Assembly (NCBI RefSeq): GCF_024357955.1
Contig: NZ_JANEYT010000016.1
Location: forward strand, 1-64,000
DNA length: 64,000 nt
Direction: 5' to 3'
Source: Photobacterium pectinilyticum
GTDB lineage: Bacteria > Pseudomonadota > Gammaproteobacteria > Enterobacterales > Vibrionaceae
Under the pieces are notes generated by a model. That model had not been told where the DNA came from, ran no database searches, and saw only the letters and a list, made by a program, of their open reading frames with translations. The position numbers were made by a program, and so were the translations under genes. This document shows positions 1 to 8,027 of the stretch, piece by piece. Within the stretch, counting starts at the first letter, position 1; each line of letters begins with the position of its first letter.

Positions 1-189
1 GGGCTGTGATATCAGCGATCTGCTGCCCTATAGCAAAGGGCCCTTCAATAGCTAGGTGGGTAGAATTACCCGCTTACAAAGAATGGAAGCCCTAGGAGCA
101 GAAAAAAGCCGGAGGGGGTGTTGTAGTTGAGTTTATAGCTATCTGAACAAGCCTTATAGATACACTGGACTGCTTTGACTCGCTAGGAA

Positions 190-333
190 ATGATTTGCCT
201 TTACTTGAAACTACAGATGATGGCCGAAGAGTTTGATGTCGGCATTATTGAGTTTACCGAGGACGATATCGTCCGTGATGAGTTCGTCAAAAAATACATC
301 AAGACGAAAAATCGTCTTGGCATTGCAGCGTAG
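190..333 (+). CDS. possible small ORF or gene remnant
   Basis: A 47-codon open frame with two in-frame internal ATGs (217 and 220) and an acidic, coding-looking C-terminal half (MAEEFDVGIIEF... ending LGIAA). It ends just before a clear intrinsic terminator at 350-374, which suggests the 3' end of a real or former gene. Bases 1-190 contain only short interrupted frames in all three forward frames, so the upstream part may be decayed. I do not recognise the family and assign no function. Confidence 0.2.
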   Translation: MICLYLKLQMMAEEFDVGIIEFTEDDIVRDEFVKKYIKTKNRLGIAA

Positions 334-349
334 TTTGCATCTCCAATAA

Positions 350-374
350 GGGGGCTATCACGCCCCCATTTTTT
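350..374 (+). terminator. intrinsic terminator
   Basis: Perfect 6-bp G+C stem GGGGGC/GCCCCC with a 6-nt loop, followed by ATTTTTT. It lies 17 bases after the stop of the small ORF and touches the stop codon of the oppositely oriented lipoprotein gene. Confidence 0.7.
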
Positions 375-717
375 AAAGACATTTTACGTCCATTTTATAT
401 ATACCGTTTTCATCCAGAGCTTGCGTTCTTGGAGGCACAAAGATCTCATTGACGATTTCAATATCAGCGCATTCATTATGGTATTTCTTTTTTAATATCC
501 AAAGTCTGTCTTCTTGCTTGGCACTGTCTAAGCCAGTCAAATCATAGAGAACTCTAATGGACGCTTTTATATCGTACCCTTCAACCGCTGCCACACTGTC
601 GGGCAATTCATAACTTTCTATAAACCCAAAGTTAATCCAGCTGTAATAGGAGTCTGCTTTACCGACGCAGCCTGTCATTAATACTACTAAGCCTATTGAT
701 AATAAAAATTTTTTCAT
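373..717 (-). CDS. hypothetical small lipoprotein
   Basis: 114 aa. The N-terminus MKKFLLSIGLVVLMTGC is a typical type II signal peptide: two lysines, a hydrophobic core and lipobox L-M-T-G-C, so the mature protein should be lipidated at that Cys and sit in the inner or outer membrane. The ATG at 717 is preferred over the GTG at 723 because GGGAGG lies at the right distance before it. The remainder is soluble with no motif I recognise, and carries a Cys near the C-terminus (VKCL). It is monocistronic. Function unknown. Confidence 0.6.
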   Translation of the reverse strand: MKKFLLSIGLVVLMTGCVGKADSYYSWINFGFIESYELPDSVAAVEGYDIKASIRVLYDLTGLDSAKQEDRLWILKKKYHNECADIEIVNEIFVPPRTQALDENGIYKMDVKCL

Positions 718-784
718 AATCACCTCCCTGTACTCTTATACAAGCACAGAGAGGGTGGGATTACGAGTATGACCAGCTGGTAAA

Positions 785-1003
785 GTGACCTCGGTTGTAG
801 TCAGCATGAATAAAGCCGTTGGCGAAGCCGAACGCATCAAAACCTTCTTCAATCAGAAGTTTAATCAGCAGCATGCGGTCGCGCCCCCAGCCAACCCTGA
901 TGTCAAACGCCGTGCCTTTATGGAGAGTGCCAGAGGGAGGTTTAAGCCTTATCGGAGAGTAGATGTGGGGCTAAGCGACCCTAAGTCTTACCATGGTAAA
1001 TAG
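785..1003 (+). CDS. possible hypothetical ORF, may be a fragment
   Basis: 72 codons from a GTG, or about 66 aa from the first internal ATG (near 806). The composition is basic and soluble and the reading (NKAVGEAERIKTFFNQKF...) looks coding, but I see no strong ribosome-binding site and recognise no family. Its 3' end overlaps the 3' end of the oppositely oriented dehydrogenase gene by 16 bases. It could be the remnant of a longer gene. Confidence 0.25.
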   Translation: MTSVVVSMNKAVGEAERIKTFFNQKFNQQHAVAPPANPDVKRRAFMESARGRFKPYRRVDVGLSDPKSYHGK

Positions 1004-1683
1004 TTACCTTGGTAGTCCATAAATAATCCAGAGTCGGCTACAGTTAGGTTGTCTATAACCTGCTTGATCCCTTTTGCAGCTATGGGTGCAGATATTTTGG
1101 CATTGGGTCCGCCCATTTCGGTTTGTACCCAGCCTGGATGAAGGGCAACCGCAATAATACCTTCAGGTAACAGATCGTTGGACAGGCTCTTGACCACAGA
1201 GTTGAGTGCAGCCTTGGAGGAGCGGTAGATATAGCCACCGCCACTGGTATTTTCGGCCATGCTGCCAACTTTTGAGGAGAGACAAGCAATGACACCGGGC
1301 GAGCCTTGTTTGAGTTGGGGATAAAAAGCCTCGGTAATTTTTAATGGTGAAATCGTATTGATTTCAAACACTCTCCGCCATTCATCGGCATCGGTGTTCC
1401 CAAAGCCGTATCCTTTGGGGCCGTAATACCCGGCGTTATTAATAAGGAGATCCAGGTTAGTGGCTTCCAGTGATTGCGCTAGGTGCAAAATCGCTTCATG
1501 GTCGGTGACATCCAGCTCTACGATGGTTAGGTGAGGAAATATGTTTTGCCGGCGGGTCAGCTCACTTGCGCTGGCAATATCACGGCAGCAGGCATACACC
1601 TGCCAGCCAGCCTCTAGGTAGGCCACGGTGAGTGCCAATCCCACACCACGGTTTGCCCCGGTTATTAAGACGGTCTTACTCAT
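988..1683 (-). CDS. short-chain dehydrogenase/reductase (SDR) family oxidoreductase
   Basis: 231 aa, the size of small classical SDRs. The N-terminal Rossmann motif TGANRGVG (residues 8-15) binds NAD(P)H, NNAG follows strand 4, a Ser sits in LSSK, and the catalytic pair is Y-R-S-S-K. The pattern resembles the C-factor/CsgA-like subgroup, whose substrates are mostly unknown; an NAD(P)-dependent carbonyl or alcohol reaction in the cytoplasm is all that can be said. AAGGAC precedes the ATG at good spacing. Single gene, no obvious partner. Confidence 0.8.
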   Translation of the reverse strand: MSKTVLITGANRGVGLALTVAYLEAGWQVYACCRDIASASELTRRQNIFPHLTIVELDVTDHEAILHLAQSLEATNLDLLINNAGYYGPKGYGFGNTDADEWRRVFEINTISPLKITEAFYPQLKQGSPGVIACLSSKVGSMAENTSGGGYIYRSSKAALNSVVKSLSNDLLPEGIIAVALHPGWVQTEMGGPNAKISAPIAAKGIKQVIDNLTVADSGLFMDYQGNYLPW

Positions 1684-1801
1684 GTTATTGTCCTTAATAC
1701 ACTGCTTTGAGATATAAGATAGCGGAAGTATCGGATCTAAGACAGGCCAGAAAGGTATGCTCCGCTACATTTTAGGTGTTTATATTCATATACGGATGTT
1801 T

Positions 1802-2077
1802 ATGACTTATTCACCAAAGTATGTGGGTATCGCTTTCATTGTCTCGATACTTGTCGGTTGTGCAGATACCCGGCATGAAAGGTTATCCGAATTGGGCTTT
1901 ACCCGGCCATATCTTGATGGCTACCAAGATGGGTGTTATAGCCGCACGAATGAACCGGCGAAGCATTTGGAGGGGTTTCGCCAAGATCCCGAAAGAATGG
2001 AGGTCGAGGTTAAATATGCTTATGGCTGGCAGGATGGCTACGAGCAATGCTATGCCGACAATAACGATTACTTATAA
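1802..2077 (+). CDS. hypothetical lipoprotein with repeated GYxDG motif
   Basis: 91 aa from the ATG at 1802; an upstream ATG at 1757 would add 15 residues ahead of the signal peptide and is less likely. The hydrophobic stretch YVGIAFIVSILVGC ends in lipobox I-L-V-G-C. The mature part has two copies of an aromatic-rich motif (YLDGYQDGC and YGWQDGYEQC), each ending in Cys, so an internal disulphide is plausible. Similar GYxDG repeats occur in small uncharacterised lipoproteins of Vibrionaceae; no function is known to me. A 48-bp palindromic repeat follows two bases after the stop. Confidence 0.55.
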   Translation: MTYSPKYVGIAFIVSILVGCADTRHERLSELGFTRPYLDGYQDGCYSRTNEPAKHLEGFRQDPERMEVEVKYAYGWQDGYEQCYADNNDYL

Positions 2078-2079
2078 TG

Positions 2080-2127
2080 ATACCAACCTACATAAATACT
2101 TGATCAACTACTTATCCAGATTGGTAT
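2080..2127 (+). repeat. 48-bp palindromic intergenic repeat, copy 1
   Basis: Near-perfect 48-bp palindrome: ends ATACCAA and TTGGTAT, centre TTGATCAA, 19 of 24 arm positions paired. It lies between convergent genes (the lipoprotein on + and yejM on -). A partial second right end (TATCCAGATCGGTAT) follows immediately at about 2127-2142. Five further copies occur at 21226, 30088, 49422, 58769 and 60614. Confidence 0.85.
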
Positions 2128-2165
2128 TATCCAGATCGGTATGAATTGCTAACAACCGCGAATAC

Positions 2166-2191
2166 CAAAAAGGGCAGCCAATGGCTGCCCT
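2166..2191 (-). terminator. terminator of yejLM
   Basis: Stem AGGGCAGCC/GGCTGCCCT with a 3-base loop. On the minus strand it is followed by TTTTT, so it ends the yejL-yejM transcript. Confidence 0.75.
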
Positions 2192-2211
2192 CTTCATTTG
2201 TTGATCTGTGA

Positions 2212-4056
2212 TTAGTCAGTTTTGTAAAAGCGTTTCATCTCGTGCATTGCTTGCATCAGTGTGGAGAGTTTAGGCTTAGCTGAATCCAACCGCTTATAGT
2301 CTTGATTATACACCAGGTAGTTACCGTATTTATCGATCACGGTGGTGGACTCAGGCTGGATCATCACGATATCTTTCTCATTACCTGCCAAAATCCAGCG
2401 ACGCTTGGTCGAATTGCTAAACAAGCTGTTCCCACTGCTGTAGGCAGTCGCAGGCGTGGTGGTATTTAGAAGCGACTCCATCAGCGTTGGCGCGATATCG
2501 AGGTGGCTGGTTAGCCTATCGCTTACTGATGAGACACTGCCTGGCCAATGGATCACGAGTGGCACTTTTAATTGGTATTGGCTGTAGTTACTGTTGGCAC
2601 CCCAGCTATTGCTACCGGTTTCGTTGAATTCCGTTCCGTGATTGGCCGTAATGATGACAATGGTGTCATCCATTAGTTGCTGGCTGACCAACTGGTCAAA
2701 AATACGGATCAGCTGCTCATCAATAAAGTGGGCTGCGTTACGGTAGCTGTTTTTCAATATCAAATTCGTGTTTTGGCCCGAGACATTATTTGAGCCCAAA
2801 GACGGTTCAAATTTTGGTGAGTAATCACCGCCTTCCTCAAAGTTTTGTACTGAGGTTAGCTCTATATAGCTAAACCATGGCGAATTGGTCTTTTCAGACT
2901 CAAGCCATGAAGCCCAGTTATCCACCGCTTCTGCATCTTGACTGGTGCCGGTTATTTCCTCCAGCGCAAGGCCGTTGAAGATCGCTTCGGTATAAATTGG
3001 ATCTTGACTGAGGTTATCGCCGCCGAATAAGCCGAATTGGTATCCGCGTTTTTCAAGTGTGCTGATGAGCAGTGGTTTGGTATTGCTCGAGCGGGCACTG
3101 TTGATATAACTGCTTGGCAAACCGTAAAACAGGCCAAAAATACCTGCCGTATTTTCGTTGCTACTGCTGTAGTGGTTCTCGAAATCGATATTTTGGGTGG
3201 CAAAAGCCGACAGGTAAGGCATAGTTTCTGCTTCGACCATATCGCTTCGCAGCCCATCAATCACTATGACTAGCAGGTTTTTGCCTGTGCCTGGGTCGTT
3301 GAATGCCATTTTTTGCAGGGGATAGCGCAGCTGTTCACTGGTTTCCACCCCTTGGGCATTGAGGCGTTCGGCATATTCTTCACGGTCAAGCAGGCCATGC
3401 TTTTCCATGAAGGTTTTCGCTGTCATTGGGTAGGACAGCGGGAAATTAGATCGCTGCGCGGTAATGGGACGGTACAAATTGGCATCCGCCCAGATGTACA
3501 GCAAATGACTGCTGATAAAGCAGATCCCAAAGACCGTTGCGATAGGTACCCCAACATGTTTGCGGGTAAGTTTTCTGAGTTTGCGCCACAGCCACTCAGA
3601 AAGCACGAGTTGGAGCAGGAATATCACCGGTACGGTAATAAACAGATATTGCCAGCGGGCATTGAGCTCGGTTCGTTCTCCGCTTAGCAGCAGATCCCAG
3701 ACCAGAGGACTCAAGTGAAGCTCTAGCGTTTCGTAAGCATGGGTGTCGAGCAGCAATGCAGTCAGGCCAGTGGTGGCCACCAACACGGCAAAAAGCCGCA
3801 TCAAGCGTTGCGATGGGATTAGGAAACTGGCAGGGAAGAGTATCAGGATGTAAAAGCCAAATACTAAAAAGCCAAAATGGCCAACCCAGCTAAGCAGCAG
3901 GTAAAATTGGCCAACCAGAGACGCTGGCCACTCGGAATGGGCAATATACCGCGATCCCAACAGCATGGCAGCGATAATATTGAAAAAACTGAACCAGTGT
4001 CCCCAGCTGATAAGCTGAGAGACTTTGTCTTTGTAATTGTTACCGCTGGAGACCAT
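2212..4056 (-). CDS. yejM: YejM/PbgA/LapC-like inner-membrane sulfatase-fold protein
   Basis: 614 aa. The N-terminal third is hydrophobic, consistent with the five transmembrane helices of the DUF3413 region, and the C-terminal two thirds form a periplasmic alkaline-phosphatase/sulfatase-like domain (VIDGLRSDMVEAETMPYL, ITANHGTEF). In enterobacteria this protein (YejM, PbgA, LapC) senses periplasmic-leaflet LPS and controls LpxC turnover through LapB, an essential balance of lipid A synthesis. It sits 49 bases downstream of yejL and is divergent from yejK, as in E. coli, which supports the assignment. Whether the catalytic site is active cannot be judged here. Confidence 0.9.
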   Translation of the reverse strand: MVSSGNNYKDKVSQLISWGHWFSFFNIIAAMLLGSRYIAHSEWPASLVGQFYLLLSWVGHFGFLVFGFYILILFPASFLIPSQRLMRLFAVLVATTGLTALLLDTHAYETLELHLSPLVWDLLLSGERTELNARWQYLFITVPVIFLLQLVLSEWLWRKLRKLTRKHVGVPIATVFGICFISSHLLYIWADANLYRPITAQRSNFPLSYPMTAKTFMEKHGLLDREEYAERLNAQGVETSEQLRYPLQKMAFNDPGTGKNLLVIVIDGLRSDMVEAETMPYLSAFATQNIDFENHYSSSNENTAGIFGLFYGLPSSYINSARSSNTKPLLISTLEKRGYQFGLFGGDNLSQDPIYTEAIFNGLALEEITGTSQDAEAVDNWASWLESEKTNSPWFSYIELTSVQNFEEGGDYSPKFEPSLGSNNVSGQNTNLILKNSYRNAAHFIDEQLIRIFDQLVSQQLMDDTIVIITANHGTEFNETGSNSWGANSNYSQYQLKVPLVIHWPGSVSSVSDRLTSHLDIAPTLMESLLNTTTPATAYSSGNSLFSNSTKRRWILAGNEKDIVMIQPESTTVIDKYGNYLVYNQDYKRLDSAKPKLSTLMQAMHEMKRFYKTD

Positions 4057-4105
4057 AGATGTCAGTGTTTCCCAGTCCTATATAGCTGTGGCACAGCAAA
4101 CAAGA

Positions 4106-4324
4106 TTAGTCTTCTTTGATTGAAGACTGTAGAGCGTGTGCAAATTTTTCTGCAATTGCTTTCCTTTGCGATGCAGGAACATCGGCATTGATGATGTTAG
4201 TCGCAATGTTGCCCACGATCATCAGAGCGAGTTCTGCAGAAGCATCATGCTTCTCTAATACATCGAACATATCATCAATGATTTGTTCAACTTTTTTATT
4301 GGTGTATTTTGAAGTAATTGGCAT
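4106..4324 (-). CDS. yejL: UPF0352/DUF1414 family protein YejL
   Basis: 72 aa, the usual length of the YejL family. It is a small, predicted all-helical cytoplasmic protein ([28 protein letters not shown]). Molecular role unknown. It is the first gene of the yejL-yejM pair, with yejK divergent, the conserved arrangement of gammaproteobacteria. A tandem duplication of TCTTGTTTAA lies just upstream of the start. Confidence 0.9.
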   Translation of the reverse strand: MPITSKYTNKKVEQIIDDMFDVLEKHDASAELALMIVGNIATNIINADVPASQRKAIAEKFAHALQSSIKED

Positions 4325-4408
4325 AGGAAGTCTTGTTTAATCTTGTTTAATGTTAAGGAAAGCGACTTATAATAACCTACACTTTAGATTAACTGAAATT
4401 TTTCCATT

Positions 4409-5422
4409 ATGAGCCTCACACTTTCCAACGTCATTCTTCATCAATTAGTCAAGAATGAAAACGATGAATTGGAAATTCATCTTAGAAAACAATCCCTTGA
4501 TAATAACACCGCGACTGAGGAACTGGTATCCGAGCTACATCGAGTATACAGCAGTAAGGGAGCAAAAGGGTTTGGTCACTTCTCTGAAGATAGCGAATTT
4601 GGTCATTGGTTGAAACAGTCTCGTCGTGGCGAGTTAGACTTTCTTACATTTTCTAACCAATCAGCCCAGCGACTTCAGGCTGAATTGGTGAAATATCCGT
4701 TTGCAGAGTCTGGTACCTTAGTCATTGCGGAATACCAATCTTTAGCTACCGATTACCTCTTTATCGGCCTGCTACCTACCTGCCACAGCATGAAGGTGAC
4801 TGAGCAGTTGGATATCAGTGCGACTGATTATCTTGATGTGTCGAAAATGGATATCGTAGCCCGCATTGATTTGTCGTCGTGGGAAACTGACGCGGACTCG
4901 AACCGTTACCTGACTTACATTAAAGGGCGTGTTGGCCGTAAGATTGCGGACTTCTTCCTCGACTTCCTACAGGCTGAAGTCGGCCTGGATGTTAAAGAGC
5001 AAAATCAGGTATTGATGCAGGCGGTGGAAGACTTCTGTGCCGATTCACGCATGGATAAAGAAGAAAAGCAGGAGTACCGCAAGCAGGTTTATGACTACTG
5101 TAACGGTCAGTTGCAGTCTGGCGATGAAGTGACGGTCAAAGAACTGGCTGCTGAATTACCTGAATCTGATGACGGCACCGATTTCTACCAATTCACGTCA
5201 CAGCAAGGCTATGAGCTGGAGGAAAGCTTCCCAGCTGATAGAACGGCGATGCGTAAATTGACCAAATTCGTCGGTTCCGGTGGCGGCGTAACCATCAACT
5301 TTGATGGTATGCTACTGGGTGAGCGTATTTTCTATGATGCCGATACCGATACACTGACCTTAAAGGGGACCCCGCCAAACCTGAAAGATCAGTTGCTGCG
5401 TCGGCTAAATAGCGATAGCTAA
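4409..5422 (+). CDS. yejK: nucleoid-associated protein YejK (NdpA)
   Basis: 337 aa, matching the 335-residue E. coli YejK. It begins MSLTLSNVILHQL, the typical NdpA start, and contains the conserved central region (TYIKGRVGRKIADFFLDFL) and the C-terminal VTINFDGMLLGERIFYD segment. YejK binds DNA in the nucleoid and has been reported to interact with topoisomerase IV and gyrase. It is transcribed divergently from yejLM with an 84-bp shared promoter region, and ends at a hairpin at 5435-5465. Confidence 0.92.
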   Translation: MSLTLSNVILHQLVKNENDELEIHLRKQSLDNNTATEELVSELHRVYSSKGAKGFGHFSEDSEFGHWLKQSRRGELDFLTFSNQSAQRLQAELVKYPFAESGTLVIAEYQSLATDYLFIGLLPTCHSMKVTEQLDISATDYLDVSKMDIVARIDLSSWETDADSNRYLTYIKGRVGRKIADFFLDFLQAEVGLDVKEQNQVLMQAVEDFCADSRMDKEEKQEYRKQVYDYCNGQLQSGDEVTVKELAAELPESDDGTDFYQFTSQQGYELEESFPADRTAMRKLTKFVGSGGGVTINFDGMLLGERIFYDADTDTLTLKGTPPNLKDQLLRRLNSDS

Positions 5423-5434
5423 ATACCTTGATCG

Positions 5435-5465
5435 TGCGGGCAGCTTCCTCGCTGCTCGTACTTTT
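5435..5465 (+). terminator. terminator of yejK
   Basis: Stem CGGGCAGC/GCTGCTCG (one G-U pair) with a 4-base loop, 13 bases after the yejK stop and followed by TACTTTT. Confidence 0.55.
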
Positions 5466-5627
5466 GCTGCATTTTTTATTAATGTTTTAGCCAATTTTTG
5501 ATTTTGTTTGTACCTCTCTAATTTTTTTGCCTACAGTTTTTGTATAGTTTTCCATACTTTTGTATTTGTTTTATGCCTTGGCTCGGGTGTGGCTTATTGT
5601 CATGGGCTGTAATGGACAGGAGTGACC

Positions 5628-6827
5628 ATGAAAAAAACGTTAGGCAAAAGATTGTCTTTTCCCAGTCAGACCCGCAGTTCAACGAAGAGCTTGATTGGTA
5701 TCGTGTTAATTGTCGCGGCACTACCGAGTTTATATATGGGGACCGCTCAGTCTGGTGTGCTGGGAAACGCATTGATTGTGTTTTCAATTATGGCGCTGGT
5801 AGCCGCGTTAGGTATTGGTTACAGTTTTATGCTTGAGCCCAAAGATGAAGACAGCTTTGCTCCGAAAGCCGAAGCTGAACCCAAGTTTGAGAGCCATCCC
5901 AGCAGCACTCCTGAGACATTGAGCCTTTCCACCGATGTTGAGTCCTTGGCCATTTTCGATAGTGACTACCTGCTTGATACCATGGATGGCGACCGTGATA
6001 TGGTTATCATGCTCTTAGAGGTGTTTGTCGATGAGCATTTTGATGATGGACATAAAATCGTAAAGGCACTCCAAGCTGGCGATATAGATCAAGTACAGAT
6101 GTTATCCCATAGCCTGAAAGGGGTTGCTGCCAGTTTGGGCGTCGAGCAGATCCATGCATTGGCCGAGCAGGTTGAGCGTGGAGCCAAAACGCAGGTTGAT
6201 AATGAAAAGCTGGAAAATTTGTGTGAGTTACTAAAGTTGGTCTTTACGCCTGCCGCATTGGAAATCCAAGCCTTTCTTGATGAAGGTGCCAAAATCAAAG
6301 CGTTACAGCCAAAGAATACAAATACACTTACCCAAGAGGTATCTGTTCAAGATACATGTATCCAAGAAATATCAGCTACAGATGCTTCCAGCCAAGAAAT
6401 CCCCCTGCAAGGTCAGCCAAATATAGTCTCGGAGCCGGTTCAGGAAAAGGGCCCTGATAAGGGGGCAGAGTCAGACAGTTGGTTAGATGTCAACGCACTG
6501 CGTGAAGCAATGGACGGTGACGAAGAGACGGTGTGTATGTTGCTGGAGATCTTCATTGAGGATAATGTAGGTAAGGGGCAGGTGTTGGTTGCGGCAGTGT
6601 CAGAGCCGGGACAGCAAGCTCATGCACTGAATATTGTCCATGCATTGAAGGGCGTGGCGGCAAATTTGAGCGCGCAACCGCTGCAAAGTTGCTGCGGTGC
6701 GGCAGAGACGAAATTCAAACACAATGAGCCAGTATCCGTCGAAGAGTGCCGAGAAATAGAGCGGGTATTGGACCTGACGATTGCCAAAGCTGAGGCTTAT
6801 CTTGCTAAAACGGCGATCGGTGCTTAG
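5628..6827 (+). CDS. membrane-anchored protein with two Hpt phosphotransfer domains
   Basis: 399 aa. Two hydrophobic segments near the N-terminus (about residues 22-38 and 46-68) anchor it. A linker leads to Hpt domain 1 (about 110-205, SHSLKG with His161) and, after a Gln/Ser/Thr-rich linker, Hpt domain 2 (about 285-380, VHALKG with His338). Both domains open with the same D-x-M-D-G-D motif, suggesting internal duplication. Hpt domains relay phosphate between receivers. There is no kinase, receiver or HAMP domain in this protein and no two-component gene beside it, so partners are unknown. GGACAGGAG supports the ATG at 5628 over the GTG at 5622. Confidence 0.7.
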   Translation: MKKTLGKRLSFPSQTRSSTKSLIGIVLIVAALPSLYMGTAQSGVLGNALIVFSIMALVAALGIGYSFMLEPKDEDSFAPKAEAEPKFESHPSSTPETLSLSTDVESLAIFDSDYLLDTMDGDRDMVIMLLEVFVDEHFDDGHKIVKALQAGDIDQVQMLSHSLKGVAASLGVEQIHALAEQVERGAKTQVDNEKLENLCELLKLVFTPAALEIQAFLDEGAKIKALQPKNTNTLTQEVSVQDTCIQEISATDASSQEIPLQGQPNIVSEPVQEKGPDKGAESDSWLDVNALREAMDGDEETVCMLLEIFIEDNVGKGQVLVAAVSEPGQQAHALNIVHALKGVAANLSAQPLQSCCGAAETKFKHNEPVSVEECREIERVLDLTIAKAEAYLAKTAIGA

Positions 6828-6911
6828 AACTCGAGCGAAATGCCGAAGAACAGGTTATTGTGCTAGTTAAGTTCGTTTTAGACTGGTGATTGTTTGGTTC
6901 GCCAGCCTGAA

Positions 6912-6925
6912 TTGATCGAGATCAT
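6912..6925 (+). promoter_or_regulatory. FNR-type box upstream of ygbA
   Basis: TTGATCGAGATCAT fits the FNR/CRP-family consensus TTGAT-N4-ATCAA at 9 of 10 defined positions. An AAATGCA sequence at 6928-6934 resembles half of an NsrR site. The identical 14-mer occurs upstream of hcp at 13158. Confidence 0.55.
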
Positions 6926-6961
6926 ATAAATGCAGTCACGGCAGTGGATAATAGCGACACT

Positions 6962-7324
6962 ATGATCGTTCAAACTTCTGGTCCAGCTCGACAGCAGCGT
7001 GAGTTGGATACCGCAAAGGCGATGATTCGCCTTTATTGTAAAACGCTGCACCGTGGTGCCATCATGTGCCCTGAATGCGAAGGGTTAATTGAATATGTCG
7101 AACACCGCGTACAAAAATGTCGTCTTGGCAATGAAAAGCCTAACTGTAGCCAGTGTAAGAGCAACTGCTATCAACCGGCAAAACGCTTACATTTTAACCA
7201 TGTGTCGCGTTGGGCTCTGCCTAAATTGGTATGGCGGCGTCCATTTCAAACACTAAAATTCAAGTTTGACTGTTTGCGTCGTGGCGAGCAGGTTGATACG
7301 TCTTCATCTTCTTTACAGCAGTAG
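6962..7324 (+). CDS. ygbA: YgbA-type nitrous oxide/NO-responsive family protein
   Basis: 120 aa, about the length of E. coli YgbA (Pfam family named nitrous oxide-stimulated promoter). The family pattern is clear: an N-terminal helix with MIRLYCKTLH, CPEC followed by L-IEYVEHR, then C-x10-C-x2-C-x3-CY, giving six Cys that could bind a metal or iron-sulfur cluster. E. coli ygbA is under the NO-sensing repressor NsrR and has been linked to growth after nitric oxide damage. An FNR-type box and NsrR-like half site lie just upstream. The ATG at 6962 gives the family length; a GTG at 6944 is possible. Confidence 0.8.
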   Translation: MIVQTSGPARQQRELDTAKAMIRLYCKTLHRGAIMCPECEGLIEYVEHRVQKCRLGNEKPNCSQCKSNCYQPAKRLHFNHVSRWALPKLVWRRPFQTLKFKFDCLRRGEQVDTSSSSLQQ

Positions 7325-7385
7325 CTTACGTTAAATAACCTCTTTTGCTCATTATTGACTAAGACGCTGAAAGATAGGATTAAAC

Positions 7386-7409
7386 AAAGGGCTGCATTGG
7401 CAGCCCTTA
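7386..7409 (-). terminator. terminator between ygbA and flavodoxin
   Basis: Stem AAGGGCTGC/GCAGCCCTT with loop ATTG. On the minus strand it is followed by TGTTTAA, so it best serves the flavodoxin gene, but it can act in both directions between the convergent genes. Confidence 0.65.
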
Positions 7410-7437
7410 CTATTTCAGCTTCATTTCGAACGCAGTT

Positions 7438-7926
7438 CTACAGGCCTAGGGTTGTAAGCCATGTTGCGATTCGATCATCGGTAAGCTCAGGCTGGCGGTC
7501 TTCATCCAGTGCCAGACCGATAAACTTCCCGTCTTTTACGGCTCGTGAATCATTAAACTCATAGCCATCAGTAGGCCATTCGCCGATTAGCTCACCACCG
7601 GCTTCTTCAACCATTTCTGCTAGCTCGCCCATGGCATCAAGGAAACTATCAGGGTAATCCACCTGATCGCCAAGGCCAAATAGCGCCACTTTTTTACCGT
7701 TTAGATCGGCATCTTCCATTTCCGGTACAAAATAGTCCCAGTCAGGCTGCATTTCACCGTAGTTAGCCGTTGGTGTGCCAAGAATAAGTAGATCATAATC
7801 ATCAAAAATGTCACTACTGTTACCTGCGATATCCTGAGGGTCTAATGCCAGTTTCGCTGCGATTCTCTCTGCGACTTTTTCAGTGTTGCCGGTATCGCTA
7901 CCGAAAAAAATACCGATGTTAGCCAT
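7438..7926 (-). CDS. flavodoxin
   Basis: 162 aa. FMN phosphate-binding loop S-D-T-G-N-T (residues 10-15), a GTPTANYGE loop flanking the flavin and the second loop GLGDQVDYPDSF are all present. The length and the inserted loop make it a long-chain flavodoxin. It lies 101 bp downstream of the pyruvate:flavodoxin oxidoreductase gene on the same strand, so it is the likely electron acceptor of that enzyme. Closer to NifF/FldB-like accessory flavodoxins than obviously the housekeeping FldA, but I cannot settle the subtype. Confidence 0.88.
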   Translation of the reverse strand: MANIGIFFGSDTGNTEKVAERIAAKLALDPQDIAGNSSDIFDDYDLLILGTPTANYGEMQPDWDYFVPEMEDADLNGKKVALFGLGDQVDYPDSFLDAMGELAEMVEEAGGELIGEWPTDGYEFNDSRAVKDGKFIGLALDEDRQPELTDDRIATWLTTLGL

Positions 7927-8027
7927 TTTTTATGTCTCCTAGCGTTTGGTGCAGGCTGGCTTCAAACGGTAAAATTGTCTGGCCAGCCGCTTTGTGAGCT
8001 TTGGGTTTACTAATAATTCTGTATTGG

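Noticed and set aside
1821-2144. 107-codon + strand ORF overlapping the lipoprotein gene
   Set aside because: It runs in another frame over a clear lipoprotein and into the palindromic repeat.
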